From Algoriphagus ratkowskyi (lineage in GTDB: Bacteria; Bacteroidota; Bacteroidia; Cytophagales; Cyclobacteriaceae): a stretch of DNA of 64,000 nucleotides. A model generated the notes under the pieces. It saw only the letters and a program-made list of their open reading frames with translations, had not been told where the DNA came from and ran no database searches. This document shows positions 54,191 through 63,988 of this stretch, piece by piece (within the stretch, counting starts at the first letter, position 1; every line of letters begins with the position of its first letter). Where the stretch lies: assembly GCF_002150505.1 (NCBI RefSeq), contig NZ_MSSV01000017.1, positions 51,748 to 115,747 of the forward strand, in the 5' to 3' direction. Position numbers and translations under genes: made by a program.

Positions 54191-57100
54191 ATGAAAAAGC
54201 ACTTTACCCTGCTTACGTTTTTCATGCTGTTAACAGTTTTTGGCCTACAGGCACAAAACAAAGTGATTAGCGGAAAAATAATTGATACGTCAGGTGAAAT
54301 AATGCCCGGCGTTACCATAATCCAGAAGGGCACTGCCAATGGCACTGCCGCTGATATTGATGGGAAATATTCATTATCAGTTCCTGAAGGAGCTACTCTG
54401 GTGTTTTCCTTCATTGGATATTCATCTATTGAAAAGACTATAGGTTCTAGCAACATCATTGATGTAACGATGAAGATAGATGAATCAGAACTTGATGAAA
54501 TAGTAGTAATTGGATATGGTAGCCAGAAAAAAAGTGATTTGACTGGAGCTGTTGGTTCTGCTTCAGGTGAAAAACTTCAAGAGCGTCCAACCTCGTCTTT
54601 ACCCCAAGCACTTTCCGGGAAAATTGCCGGTGCAAATGTGTCTCAAAACTCAGGAAAACCAGGAGGGAAAACGCAGATTAGAATTAGAGGTAATACCTCA
54701 GTGAGTCTTGACAATAGCCCTCTTTATGTTGTAGATGGGGTTATCCTAGTTTCTACTTCATTGAGCGACAATTCCAGTCCCATTGATTACATCAATTCGA
54801 ATGATATTCAATCCGTAGAAGTCCTCAAAGATGCATCTGCTACGGCTATTTATGGGTCAAGAGGTGCCAATGGTGTAGTATTGGTTACTACCAAAAGAGG
54901 CAGTACTTCTGGGGTGAAAATAGGATATGATTCTTATTATGGTGTAGGGAAAATCGCAAAGAAAGTGGGAGTGCTTAATTCCGAAGAATTTTTAATGATT
55001 GAAGATGTAGCCTTTCAAAATGCGGAGAAATACGATGCTGTTGGGTGGGCCAATGGAAAATACAAGGATCCCGCGCTAAAAAGAACTAATCCTCTACTAT
55101 TTGATGCCGAAGGAAATCCTCTATATGATACAGATTGGCAGGATGAAGTAACTCAATCCGCTTTTTCCCAAAATCATCAGTTGTCTTTCACTGGTGGAAG
55201 CGAAGCTGGGAGTTTTGGTGCCTTTTTAGGATATACAGGTGAAGAGGGGATTATGAAAGAATCCTCTCTCGATCGATATTCTGCAAGATTTGTTTTTGAT
55301 ACCAATTACAAGAAGTGGTTTAAAGTAGGAGGGAGTCTAGGATATAATCAGCAGAATGAAAGACTAATTCATGATTCTTGGGTTGGTAGAAATATGATCG
55401 AAGCTATTCCAATCATTCCGGTGAAGTATGATGATGGTTCATGGGCAAGTAATTTGGATTATCCTGGCATGGAAGGCGGGCCAAATCCAGTGCAGGTGGG
55501 GCAAGAATATCTGAAATACTTAAAAACCAATACAGTTTTAGGTAATGTCTTTGTCAATTTCACCTTAGCTGATGGATTGGAAATGAGGTCCTCCGTTGGT
55601 GTCAATTACATTCACCAAAAGACGCAGGAGTATGCAGGAAGAACTCTCAATTTCATTGGTACACCTACGAATGGATATGCACAAATATTTACCAATGAGT
55701 TCTTTTCTTGGCAATTTGAAAATTACCTAACGTATAATAAGACTTTCGCAGACATCCATTCCTTTACAGGATTGCTTGGGATTTCATGGCAGCAAACGGA
55801 TAGATCTAATTATAATGTCCGCGTAAACAATTTCTCAGACGATTTTTTCAGTTTCAATAATTTAGCTGCTGGATCTGTACCTGTTCCCCCTACTTCCAGT
55901 GCATCAGTAGAGGGCATAAATTCCTATTTCGGTAGAATTAATTATGGTCTGAAGGATAAATATTTAATGACAGTAACAGGAAGAATTGATGGTTCTTCCA
56001 AATTCGGAGAAAACAACAGGTATGCATTTTTTCCTTCGGCAGCTTTAGCATGGAGAGTTTCTGAAGAGGGTTTTCTGTCTGGATCAACTCTAATCTCCAA
56101 CCTTAAAGTACGTTCAAGTTATGGGGAAACAGGTAACTCAGGTATACCAGCTTACGGTGCACTTGCTGGATTGAGTAGCTCGTATTCATATGTATATGGA
56201 GGTTCAGTAGTAAAAGGGATTGGCAAAGGTTCACTCGCAAATCCTGAGCTTAAATGGGAAAGAACAAAACAGATAGATGCTGGATTTGAGCTTGGTCTTT
56301 TTAATCAAAGAATCTCTATTGAAGCAGATGTTTATCTTAAAGAAACTACCGATATGCTATTAAATGCTCCCGTGCCCCTAAGTAGTGGGTATGCTACAGT
56401 ATTTAGAAATATTGGCAGTATGGAAAATAAAGGGTTAGAGCTCTCACTTAATACCGTGAATATTGAAAATGAAAATTTCTCTTGGGAAACCATGTTTAAT
56501 ATCTCCATGAATAAAAATGAGGTAACTGCACTATCAGGAGGTAGTGATATTTTTTCAGGTAATACAATAATACGTGAAGGTGAGCCCGTAGGATCGTTTT
56601 GGGGATGGCAACATCTTGGAACTTGGGGCTCTGATGAAGCAGATGAGGCAGCCGTTTATAATTGGCTACCAGGCGACATTAAATTGAGAGATGTCAACGA
56701 GGATGGATCTATTAATGATGCTGATAAAGTCATCATCGGAAATGGAATGCCTAAAGGATATGGAAGTTTTATCAATACGATAAACTACAAGAATTTCGAA
56801 TTTTCATTGGATTTACAATTTACCTACGGTAATGATGTGATGTATCTAACTACACGTCCTCAGGAAAATCGTCAGGGAATTGCGAATAGTCTTAGTACCG
56901 TATTGAATGCTTGGACCCTGGATAATCAAGATACGGAAATTGCTCAGTGGAGACCTGTTTCGGCTGGATATGACAACAGGGATACAGATCACATGATCCA
57001 AGATGGTTCATTTATCAGAGGAAGAAACATGTTGTTGGCTTATAATTTCTCATCTGCTCTTCTTGATAAAATTCATTTACAAAGATTACGAGTGTATACG

Positions 57101-57250
57101 TCTTTGCAGAATTTCTTTTTGATAACGAAATACCAGGGATATGATCCAGAAGCTCAAACTTCCAACACGCCGTTTGGACAGGGTGAAGTGAATTTTAATC
57201 AATACCCAAGACCAAAAGTAATTATGGTCGGATTGAATGTTTCATTCTAA
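54191..57250 (+). CDS. SusC/RagA family TonB-dependent outer-membrane transporter
   Basis: A 1019-residue outer-membrane barrel importing the oligosaccharides of the fucan locus. Signal peptide about 1-22 (ending LQAQ). The carboxypeptidase-D regulatory-like domain is at 24-95, then DEIVVIGYGSQ (102-112) and the plug (IRIRGNTSVSLDNSPLYVVDG). The barrel ends LNVSF. It is 35-40% similar by eye to the first SusC in the plug but clearly distinct in the barrel, consistent with a different ligand. It is preceded by operator copy 3 and followed 18 bp later by SusD. Confidence 0.95.
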   Translation: MKKHFTLLTFFMLLTVFGLQAQNKVISGKIIDTSGEIMPGVTIIQKGTANGTAADIDGKYSLSVPEGATLVFSFIGYSSIEKTIGSSNIIDVTMKIDESELDEIVVIGYGSQKKSDLTGAVGSASGEKLQERPTSSLPQALSGKIAGANVSQNSGKPGGKTQIRIRGNTSVSLDNSPLYVVDGVILVSTSLSDNSSPIDYINSNDIQSVEVLKDASATAIYGSRGANGVVLVTTKRGSTSGVKIGYDSYYGVGKIAKKVGVLNSEEFLMIEDVAFQNAEKYDAVGWANGKYKDPALKRTNPLLFDAEGNPLYDTDWQDEVTQSAFSQNHQLSFTGGSEAGSFGAFLGYTGEEGIMKESSLDRYSARFVFDTNYKKWFKVGGSLGYNQQNERLIHDSWVGRNMIEAIPIIPVKYDDGSWASNLDYPGMEGGPNPVQVGQEYLKYLKTNTVLGNVFVNFTLADGLEMRSSVGVNYIHQKTQEYAGRTLNFIGTPTNGYAQIFTNEFFSWQFENYLTYNKTFADIHSFTGLLGISWQQTDRSNYNVRVNNFSDDFFSFNNLAAGSVPVPPTSSASVEGINSYFGRINYGLKDKYLMTVTGRIDGSSKFGENNRYAFFPSAALAWRVSEEGFLSGSTLISNLKVRSSYGETGNSGIPAYGALAGLSSSYSYVYGGSVVKGIGKGSLANPELKWERTKQIDAGFELGLFNQRISIEADVYLKETTDMLLNAPVPLSSGYATVFRNIGSMENKGLELSLNTVNIENENFSWETMFNISMNKNEVTALSGGSDIFSGNTIIREGEPVGSFWGWQHLGTWGSDEADEAAVYNWLPGDIKLRDVNEDGSINDADKVIIGNGMPKGYGSFINTINYKNFEFSLDLQFTYGNDVMYLTTRPQENRQGIANSLSTVLNAWTLDNQDTEIAQWRPVSAGYDNRDTDHMIQDGSFIRGRNMLLAYNFSSALLDKIHLQRLRVYTSLQNFFLITKYQGYDPEAQTSNTPFGQGEVNFNQYPRPKVIMVGLNVSF

Positions 57251-57267
57251 TTTAAAATAAGACACTA

Positions 57268-58782
57268 ATGAAGACTCATATAAATAATAAGTTACAAGTC
57301 ATACTTTCCGGAACTCTGTTGTTCTTCGGTACAAGTTGTTCTGATTTTCTGGGAGAAACAGATCCTTCAAATATCACCGCAGATAGCTATTACAAGACCG
57401 CCGAACATGCTCAATCCGCAGTTACTGCCATCTATTCCAATTTGAAGGATATCAGAGGGGGTTCATATGGGGGAGGGCCTTGGCTGATGGCTGAGTTTGC
57501 TACTGGGTTGGCTGATTCAGATTTGGGACAGGCTGATAATAGTAATATCATTAGGAATTTAAATAACAATTCTGATAATGCGTACGGTTTAGCACACTGG
57601 AGATCAAACTATGAAGGTATCGCCAATGCAAACTTAGCGATAGCCAAAATTCCTGGTATTCAGATGAATGAAGCGCTGAAGAATAGGTATTTAGGAGAAG
57701 CCAAATTTCTGAGAGCACATTATTATTATCAGTTGGTAAGACTGTTTGGAAAGGTTCCTTTAATCTTAGATCCTATAGATTTAGCATCTAAAGATCTTTA
57801 CCCTACTCAGGCATCAGAAGAGGAGGTATATACACAGATTGTAAAGGATTTGATTGAGGCAGAGGGTGCGGGCTTACCGGCCAAGGATCCTGCCGGTAAA
57901 GTTAACTCAGGAGCTGTCAAAACACTTTTATCAAGTGTTTATCTGACCATGGCTGGTTATCCTTTGCAAAAAGGCGCTACTCATTATAAACTGGCAGCGG
58001 ACAAAGCCAAGGAAGTTATTGACAATGCAGTAACGTATGGCTACAGTTTATTTCCTAGCTATGATGACCTACATAATCCGGCAAAGAAAAATACTGGCGA
58101 ATATATTTTTATGGTGCAATACAAAACTCTTACAGCACCATCGAACTGGCAGCCTCTCATAATACCATATAACATGAATATCTCTGCATATTCTGACCAG
58201 ACTGGAGCTATTTATGCTAATCTTGACTTCATTAAATCTTATGAAACAGGTGATAAAAGAACAGAAGAAAAAGCGTTTTATTTTACAGAGTATACCTTGA
58301 AAACTGACAGATCCAAAAAAGTTAATTTGGGAGGATATTTTCTCTATAAGCATTTTGATATTCAGGCAAACCTTTTGTCTGCAAGTGCCGATCTCAACTG
58401 GTCGCTATATCGCTATGCAGAGCTGTTATTAATATATTCTGAGGCTTCAAATGAAGTTTCAGGACCGACTGCTTTGGGCTATGAGGGATTGAATGCGATT
58501 AGAAGCCGAGCTGGGTTAACCGCTCACACAGGGCTTTCTCAAAATGAATTTCGGGAAGCTGTATGGAGAGAGAAGTGGCATGAGCTAAGTTACGAAGCTG
58601 TTACTTGGTTTGACATGGTCAGAATCAGAAAGGGGTTCAATGTAAGCAATGGTACCTTTGATGAATTTGTGGGACATAAGTTTGCATACGGCCCAACCTT
58701 GTCTGCCAGGGAATTATTATTTCCTATTCCAACAAGCGAAGTGAGAAACAACACTAATCTCATCCAGAATCCTGGTTATTAA
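57268..58782 (+). CDS. SusD/RagB family glycan-binding lipoprotein
   Basis: A 504-residue surface lipoprotein. The lipobox is FFGTSC (Cys24). The SusD core helices are seen in LGEAKFLRAHYYYQLVRLFGKVPLI (about 138-162) and in LLLIYSEASNEVSGPTALGYEGLNAIRSRAGL (about 390-420). The C-terminal tail REAVWREKWHELSYEAVTWFDMVRI is standard. It is encoded with its SusC, and a terminator hairpin follows 87 bp after the stop, so the SusCD pair may be expressed more strongly than the downstream sulfatases. Confidence 0.95.
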   Translation: MKTHINNKLQVILSGTLLFFGTSCSDFLGETDPSNITADSYYKTAEHAQSAVTAIYSNLKDIRGGSYGGGPWLMAEFATGLADSDLGQADNSNIIRNLNNNSDNAYGLAHWRSNYEGIANANLAIAKIPGIQMNEALKNRYLGEAKFLRAHYYYQLVRLFGKVPLILDPIDLASKDLYPTQASEEEVYTQIVKDLIEAEGAGLPAKDPAGKVNSGAVKTLLSSVYLTMAGYPLQKGATHYKLAADKAKEVIDNAVTYGYSLFPSYDDLHNPAKKNTGEYIFMVQYKTLTAPSNWQPLIIPYNMNISAYSDQTGAIYANLDFIKSYETGDKRTEEKAFYFTEYTLKTDRSKKVNLGGYFLYKHFDIQANLLSASADLNWSLYRYAELLLIYSEASNEVSGPTALGYEGLNAIRSRAGLTAHTGLSQNEFREAVWREKWHELSYEAVTWFDMVRIRKGFNVSNGTFDEFVGHKFAYGPTLSARELLFPIPTSEVRNNTNLIQNPGY

Positions 58783-58868
58783 AATTCATGTTCAATTTGA
58801 ATCAACATAAGATTCTAATTCTTTGTGTGAGATTATATAGAACAGTATAGAATGGGTTTTATAGTTTA

Positions 58869-58917
58869 AAGGGGAGTTGGATGCTACAAAAACAGTAGTA
58901 CTCAACTTCCTTTTTTT
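58869..58917 (+). terminator. Terminator-like hairpin after SusD
   Basis: GGGAGTTGGATGCTAC and GTAGTACTCAACTTCC form a long stem with mismatches around an AAAAACA loop, followed by seven T residues at 58911-58917. It lies between the SusD and sulfatase genes on the same strand and may attenuate read-through. Confidence 0.8.
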
Positions 58918-58995
58918 ATTGGGGAAGCAATGCTAATGAACATCCTTTATCAAATGAATTATCTTATCAGTAAGTTTAAATTTGTAATTAGTGAA

Positions 58996-60603
58996 ATGAA
59001 ACAATCTTGGAATATAATTCTTCTCTCACCTGTTTTGTTGGGCATTCTATTTTTCTCCAAATCAGCGAATTCTCAGATAACTTCAAAACCAAATATTATC
59101 ATCATATACACCGATGATCAAGGGTATGGAGATGTAGGAGCATTAAATCCTGATGCGAAATTCCTGACTCCCAATATGGATAAAATAGCACATGAGGGAG
59201 TAATATTCACAGATGGGCATAGCAGTGATGCAGTCTGTACTCCATCGAGATATTCTTTGCTTACCGGAAGGTATAGCTGGAGAACGGATCTCAAAAAAGG
59301 TGTGCTTAATGCAGATGGACCAAGTCTCATCGAGGAGGGAAGAATGACCATAGCTTCCTTGCTTCAAGATAATGGTTACAACACAGCGATGATAGGTAAG
59401 TGGCATTTGCAGATGGAATTTGCAGGAACGCTGGGCAAAGACAGAGACTGGTCGGCTCCCTTTAAGGATGGTCCAATAGCTCATGGTTTCGATTATTTCT
59501 ATGGAATACCTGCCTCGATGAACTATGGTATTTTAACTTACTTAGAAAATGACCGAGTGCTTGATCCTCCAGTTTTGTGGACAAAGAAAAAGGATGTCAC
59601 CGATCCCAGGTCCTTTCAGAATAATGTCAATCCAAATGATTACAGAATGACTCCACCTTATGTAAGCGAGACGGGTGAAGGAGGCGAATGGGTAGAGGTT
59701 GCGCCATCATTTAATGATGAGCTAGTATTGGAAACCCTCACTACTCATGCTGTCGATTACATAGATAAAGCGGCGGTAGAGTCAAAGAATGGGAAACCGT
59801 TTTTTCTATACTTGCCGCTGACTAGTCCACATTTGCCACATAGCACACATCCAGATTTTCGAGGACTAAGTGAATGTGGTAACTACGGGGATTTTATGCA
59901 GGAAACGGATTTTAGGGTAGGGGAAATCCTAGATGCGCTGGATGTTAATGGTATTGCCGACAATACACTGGTGATTTTTTCCTCCGACAATGGAGCAGAA
60001 ACCAATTATACCTACCACCAAAAAGTATATGATCACTACAGTAATCTAAACTTCAAAGGAGGGAAACGTGATATTTATGAAGGGGGGCATCGTGTTCCTT
60101 TCCTAATGCGTTGGCCGGACAAAATCAAGCCAGGAAGCCGGGTTGATATTGCAGTTAGCCAAACTGACTACCTTGCTACTGTTGCAGCTATTGTAGGAGT
60201 GACGCTTCCAGATAATGCGGGGGAAGACAGTTACGATCTTTTACCCCTGATGATGGGTGAAAATTCAAATCCTGAATTTAGAGGTGCTGTCATTCATCAT
60301 TCCGTTACAGGGCACTTTGCTATTCGTGATGGTAAATGGAAGTTAAATATGCTGAGAGGTTCTGGTGGTTCATTGCAGCCTGTTTTTGTGGAAACCAAAT
60401 CAGGAGATCCTATTTATGAACTCTATAATATGGAAGTTGATCCAGAAGAGACGAGAAATCTATTTGATCAGTATCCTGAGATAGTTAAACAACTCACTGC
60501 CAAGATCACTGAAATCATTTCCAACGGACGTTCTACTCCGGGGGCTCCTCAGGATTTTGTTAAGTCGGACTGGCCTCAATTGACTTGGATGAAGGTGGAG
60601 TGA
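58996..60603 (+). CDS. Secreted S1-family sulfatase, about 535 residues
   Basis: A formylglycine-type sulfatase. The start at 58996 (MKQSWNII) gives a normal signal peptide ending NSQI; an ATG at 58930 adds 22 residues with no clear purpose. Counting from 58996, TDDQGYGDVG (39-48) binds metal and Cys81-Thr-Pro-Ser-Arg is the modification site in AVCTPSRYSLLTGRYSW. GKWHLQMEFAG near 135 and SSDNGAETN near 340 complete the active site. A long insertion around residues 180-240 (VLDPPVLWTKKKDVTD) gives it a different substrate loop from the other sulfatases. It follows SusD after a hairpin. Confidence 0.92.
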   Translation: MKQSWNIILLSPVLLGILFFSKSANSQITSKPNIIIIYTDDQGYGDVGALNPDAKFLTPNMDKIAHEGVIFTDGHSSDAVCTPSRYSLLTGRYSWRTDLKKGVLNADGPSLIEEGRMTIASLLQDNGYNTAMIGKWHLQMEFAGTLGKDRDWSAPFKDGPIAHGFDYFYGIPASMNYGILTYLENDRVLDPPVLWTKKKDVTDPRSFQNNVNPNDYRMTPPYVSETGEGGEWVEVAPSFNDELVLETLTTHAVDYIDKAAVESKNGKPFFLYLPLTSPHLPHSTHPDFRGLSECGNYGDFMQETDFRVGEILDALDVNGIADNTLVIFSSDNGAETNYTYHQKVYDHYSNLNFKGGKRDIYEGGHRVPFLMRWPDKIKPGSRVDIAVSQTDYLATVAAIVGVTLPDNAGEDSYDLLPLMMGENSNPEFRGAVIHHSVTGHFAIRDGKWKLNMLRGSGGSLQPVFVETKSGDPIYELYNMEVDPEETRNLFDQYPEIVKQLTAKITEIISNGRSTPGAPQDFVKSDWPQLTWMKVE

Positions 60604-60638
60604 ATTTGAAGTAGTTAATTGAGTAAAAAAACAAACAC

Positions 60639-62318
60639 ATGACAGTTCATAATAGGCTAATAAGCTCTTTATCTATTTTTGCGGTAACACTATTAATCAG
60701 TTCTGGAATTCCGTCCTTTGATGCTGGTCGCAGGTTGTCGGAACAAGATGATTCTGAGCAGATCAATGGTCCTTTAGTGTCCTATTCTGAAGGAGAGGAA
60801 GATTCAAAGCCAAACATTCTTTTTATCCTGGTGGATGATTTGGGCTATTCGGATTTGAGTTATACAGGAAGTGAATATTATGAAACCCCAAACATAGATA
60901 GGATTGCTCGCGAAGGCACTGTCTTTACCAATGGCTATGCGGCCGCTCCTGTTTGCAGCCCATCGCGTGCCAGTATCATGACCGGAAAAACTCCTGCCCG
61001 ACATGATATTACTGTTCATATTGGTTCTCCCTCGGGTGTAGCCTGGCGAACAAGAAATCGATTCAGTAAACTTCTTCCTGCAGATTACACGCATAATTTG
61101 CCAGCAGAATACATTACCATGCCGGAAGCTTTACGGGAGGTTGGCTACAAAACATTTTTTGCAGGAAAATGGCATTTGGGCGATGAGGGTTCCTGGCCAG
61201 AGGATCATGGTTTTGATTTCAATATCGGTGGCTGGACTTCGGGAGGACCCAATGGAGGCTATTTTGATCCCTACAACAACCCGAATTTACCAAATAGAAC
61301 TCCAGGTGAAAACCTATCGCATAGGCTCGCAGACGAAACGGTGAAGTTTATGACTGAAAATAATCCTGCGAAAACGGGAAAACCTTTCTTCGCATTCTTG
61401 TCATTTTATGCGGTTCATTCCGCCATTCAAACTAGTCAAGAAAAATGGAAGAAATATCGGGATAAAGCCGAGCAAATGGGCTTATCAGAAACGGGATACA
61501 GCATGGGTAAATACTTGCCAATCCGTCAAGTGCAGGACAATCCAATCTATGCTGGACTGGTAGAGCAAATGGATGAAGCAGTAGGTGAAGTGTTGAGAGC
61601 TTTGAATGAGTTGGGACTGGATGAAAATACAATCGTTGTATTTACCTCGGATAATGGTGGAGTTGCTGCTGGAGATAACTTTTCGACGAGCAATAAGCCA
61701 TTGCGTGCGGGCAAAGGATATCAGTATGAAGGTGGGATCAGAGAACCTTATTTCATTAAAATTCCAGGTCTTTCCAAACCAGGAGAGCAAGTCGATTTCC
61801 CTGTTTCAGGAATAGATTTCTATCCTACATTATTGGACTTGGCTGGAGCAGAACTTCTGCCTAAGGAGCACAATGATGGTATTAGTCTTCTGCCTTTGAT
61901 GAAGGGAGAGGCGCTGGCTGAGCGTCCACTTTTTTGGCATTTTCCTCATTATGGTAATCAGGGCGGAGAGCCGTCATCCATTATCCGAAGAGGAGATTGG
62001 AAACTTATTCACTATTACGAAGACGGAAGAAAAGAACTATATAACCTTGCCAAGGATATAAGTGAAACCACTGATTTGGCAGCAAAATATCCTCAGAGAG
62101 TGCAAGAAATGGGGAAGGAATTGTTTGATTACCTGACAAAAGTTGGTGCCAAATATCCAGTTCCTGATCCGGAATACAGCGAAGCAAAGGAGAAGGAATA
62201 CCTTCATAAAGTTGAGTTTGAAAATATGCCAGCTTTGGAAAAACAGCGGTTAGAAATGCTTTCAAATGAGTTTGATCCTGGTAACAAGTGGTGGGGAAGC
62301 ATGGTGACCCGGGATTAA
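60639..62318 (+). CDS. Secreted S1-family sulfatase, 559 residues
   Basis: A formylglycine-type sulfatase with an N-terminal hydrophobic segment (about 5-25) and then an acidic spacer before the catalytic domain. VDDLGYSDLSYTG (65-77) binds metal and the modification motif is Cys106-Ser-Pro-Ser-Arg in PVCSPSRASIMTGKTPARHD. GKWHLGDEG near 175 and SDNGGVAAG near 340 are the remaining landmarks. The N-terminus has no clean signal-peptide cleavage site (GIPSFDAG), so secretion is likely but the site is uncertain. It is 35 bp after the previous sulfatase, in the same transcription unit. Confidence 0.92.
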   Translation: MTVHNRLISSLSIFAVTLLISSGIPSFDAGRRLSEQDDSEQINGPLVSYSEGEEDSKPNILFILVDDLGYSDLSYTGSEYYETPNIDRIAREGTVFTNGYAAAPVCSPSRASIMTGKTPARHDITVHIGSPSGVAWRTRNRFSKLLPADYTHNLPAEYITMPEALREVGYKTFFAGKWHLGDEGSWPEDHGFDFNIGGWTSGGPNGGYFDPYNNPNLPNRTPGENLSHRLADETVKFMTENNPAKTGKPFFAFLSFYAVHSAIQTSQEKWKKYRDKAEQMGLSETGYSMGKYLPIRQVQDNPIYAGLVEQMDEAVGEVLRALNELGLDENTIVVFTSDNGGVAAGDNFSTSNKPLRAGKGYQYEGGIREPYFIKIPGLSKPGEQVDFPVSGIDFYPTLLDLAGAELLPKEHNDGISLLPLMKGEALAERPLFWHFPHYGNQGGEPSSIIRRGDWKLIHYYEDGRKELYNLAKDISETTDLAAKYPQRVQEMGKELFDYLTKVGAKYPVPDPEYSEAKEKEYLHKVEFENMPALEKQRLEMLSNEFDPGNKWWGSMVTRD

Positions 62319-62443
62319 TTCGAAGTACTTTAAGACGTAAGGAAAATTAAAAACTAATATGACTAAGAATGAGTAGAAATGGAAATAGGGATTCGGGAAT
62401 GTTAATTAGCTCATTTGTCTCTGAAATTCACTCAGGTTTTCTC

Positions 62444-63988
62444 ATGCAAACAAAACTTACCCGCTTCAAAAAAGCAGGTTTAGTCTTCTGCCTATTTATT
62501 TTCACGGCTTTTTTTACCATCGCCCAGCAAGTATTAAAACCCGCTAATATTTTTTCAGATCATATGGTTTTGCAACGGGAACAGCCTGTTCCTGTTTGGG
62601 GAGTAGCCACGCCCAGTGAAGAAATCACAGTCGGATTTGCCGGGCAAATTAAAAGTGTAATCGCTGACAAATCCGGTAAATGGATGGTAAAACTAGATCC
62701 CTTGACGACTTCTACAGTGGGTAGGGAAATGCTTATCACTGGGAAAAGCAAGATAGTCCTATCGGATATTTTGGTCGGTGAGGTATGGATTTGCTCTGGT
62801 CAATCAAATATGCAATTTCCTGTAGCGGCTGTTCCAGAGGTGAAGGGATTAATTCCTTTTATGAAAAACATTAGAAGTTTTGAGGTGGGACGAACTGTAT
62901 CTCTTGAAGAAAGTGAAGACGTCATAGGGGAATGGAGTACAGAACACCCTTCAAGCGCTGTAGCTTTTGGCTTTGCTTATTTTCTAGAAGAGCTTTCGGA
63001 TATCCCTGTGGGAATCATTCACAGTTCCTGGGGTAGTTCTTCTTTGGAGGCATGGATGCCGAGGAATATGGGGTCTGAACTTCCGTATTTTAAAGAAATA
63101 ATGGATGAGTTTGATGGGGACAAAGCTACTCAGGAAAGGATTGCTCAAATTCTGGAAAGCCCAACCAAGTGGTCAAATCAAGATGATATTTTTCTTAGAC
63201 GTCAACCGAATATTCTTTACAATGCTATGATAAAGCCGCTTGTTCCTTTTGCCAACAGAGGGTTGGTGTGGTATCAAGGTGAGCGAAATACGCGATACTT
63301 ATCTGGAGTGCCTGAGGTGACGGAAGAAAACTGGTTTCATCGGGTGGCTGGAATGAAAGAGTATGGAAGCGTACTCAAAGAATGGATGCTGCGCTACAGA
63401 GAGGAGTGGCAAAATGATGAAATGAACTTGCTGGTGGTGATGCTTCCAGGCTATGGAAAAGGAACTGAGAAAAAAACAGATATTGATCCGGAAGATCCTA
63501 CGGAGGAATCCTGGGCTTGGATTCGGGAGTCACAGTTACAGGTGTTGGACTTGCCTTATACTGCTGTTGCCAATACGATAGACTTAGGCGATAAGACTAA
63601 CATTCACCCTACGGATAAACTTCCTGTAGGGCAACGGTTGGCCTTGCTGGCAGCTGTAAATACATTAGGGGGTGATAGGCTGGTTACGGGGCCAATGATG
63701 CTTGATGTACAAGAAAAAGGAAGTGAATTAGTCGTACACTTCAGTAATGCTAAGGGGCTAAAAACCTCTGACGGCAAAGCCCCATCTGGCTTTTGGCTTG
63801 CCGACGAAGCAGGTGACTGGAAGCGGGCGGAGGCCAGATTGGAAGGAGAAAGTATTGTATTAAGTTCTGAGGGAATTTCACAACCTAAGTACATACGTTA
63901 TGCATTTGCAGGTATGCCAAAGGTAAATCTGGTCAACGAATTAGAATTGCCTGCCTATCCATTCCGAACAGATTCCTTTGAACATTGA
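62444..63988 (+). CDS. Secreted sialate O-acetylesterase-like protein (SGNH)
   Basis: A protein of about 514 residues from ATG 62444, where MQTKLTRFKKAGLVFCLFIFTAFFTIAQQ forms a normal signal peptide; a start at 62369 adds 25 unneeded residues. LKPANIFSDHMVLQREQPVPVWGVA is the typical N-terminal strand region. The SGNH nucleophile Ser is in EVWICSGQSNMQFP (Ser121), and GLVWYQGERNTR near 290 is block III-like. NTIDLGDKTNIHPTDK near 395 carries the Asp-x-x-His pair. It resembles the SASA family (sialate O-acetylesterase), which in algal-glycan loci probably deacetylates the polymer. It completes just before the window end. Confidence 0.88.
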   Translation: MQTKLTRFKKAGLVFCLFIFTAFFTIAQQVLKPANIFSDHMVLQREQPVPVWGVATPSEEITVGFAGQIKSVIADKSGKWMVKLDPLTTSTVGREMLITGKSKIVLSDILVGEVWICSGQSNMQFPVAAVPEVKGLIPFMKNIRSFEVGRTVSLEESEDVIGEWSTEHPSSAVAFGFAYFLEELSDIPVGIIHSSWGSSSLEAWMPRNMGSELPYFKEIMDEFDGDKATQERIAQILESPTKWSNQDDIFLRRQPNILYNAMIKPLVPFANRGLVWYQGERNTRYLSGVPEVTEENWFHRVAGMKEYGSVLKEWMLRYREEWQNDEMNLLVVMLPGYGKGTEKKTDIDPEDPTEESWAWIRESQLQVLDLPYTAVANTIDLGDKTNIHPTDKLPVGQRLALLAAVNTLGGDRLVTGPMMLDVQEKGSELVVHFSNAKGLKTSDGKAPSGFWLADEAGDWKRAEARLEGESIVLSSEGISQPKYIRYAFAGMPKVNLVNELELPAYPFRTDSFEH

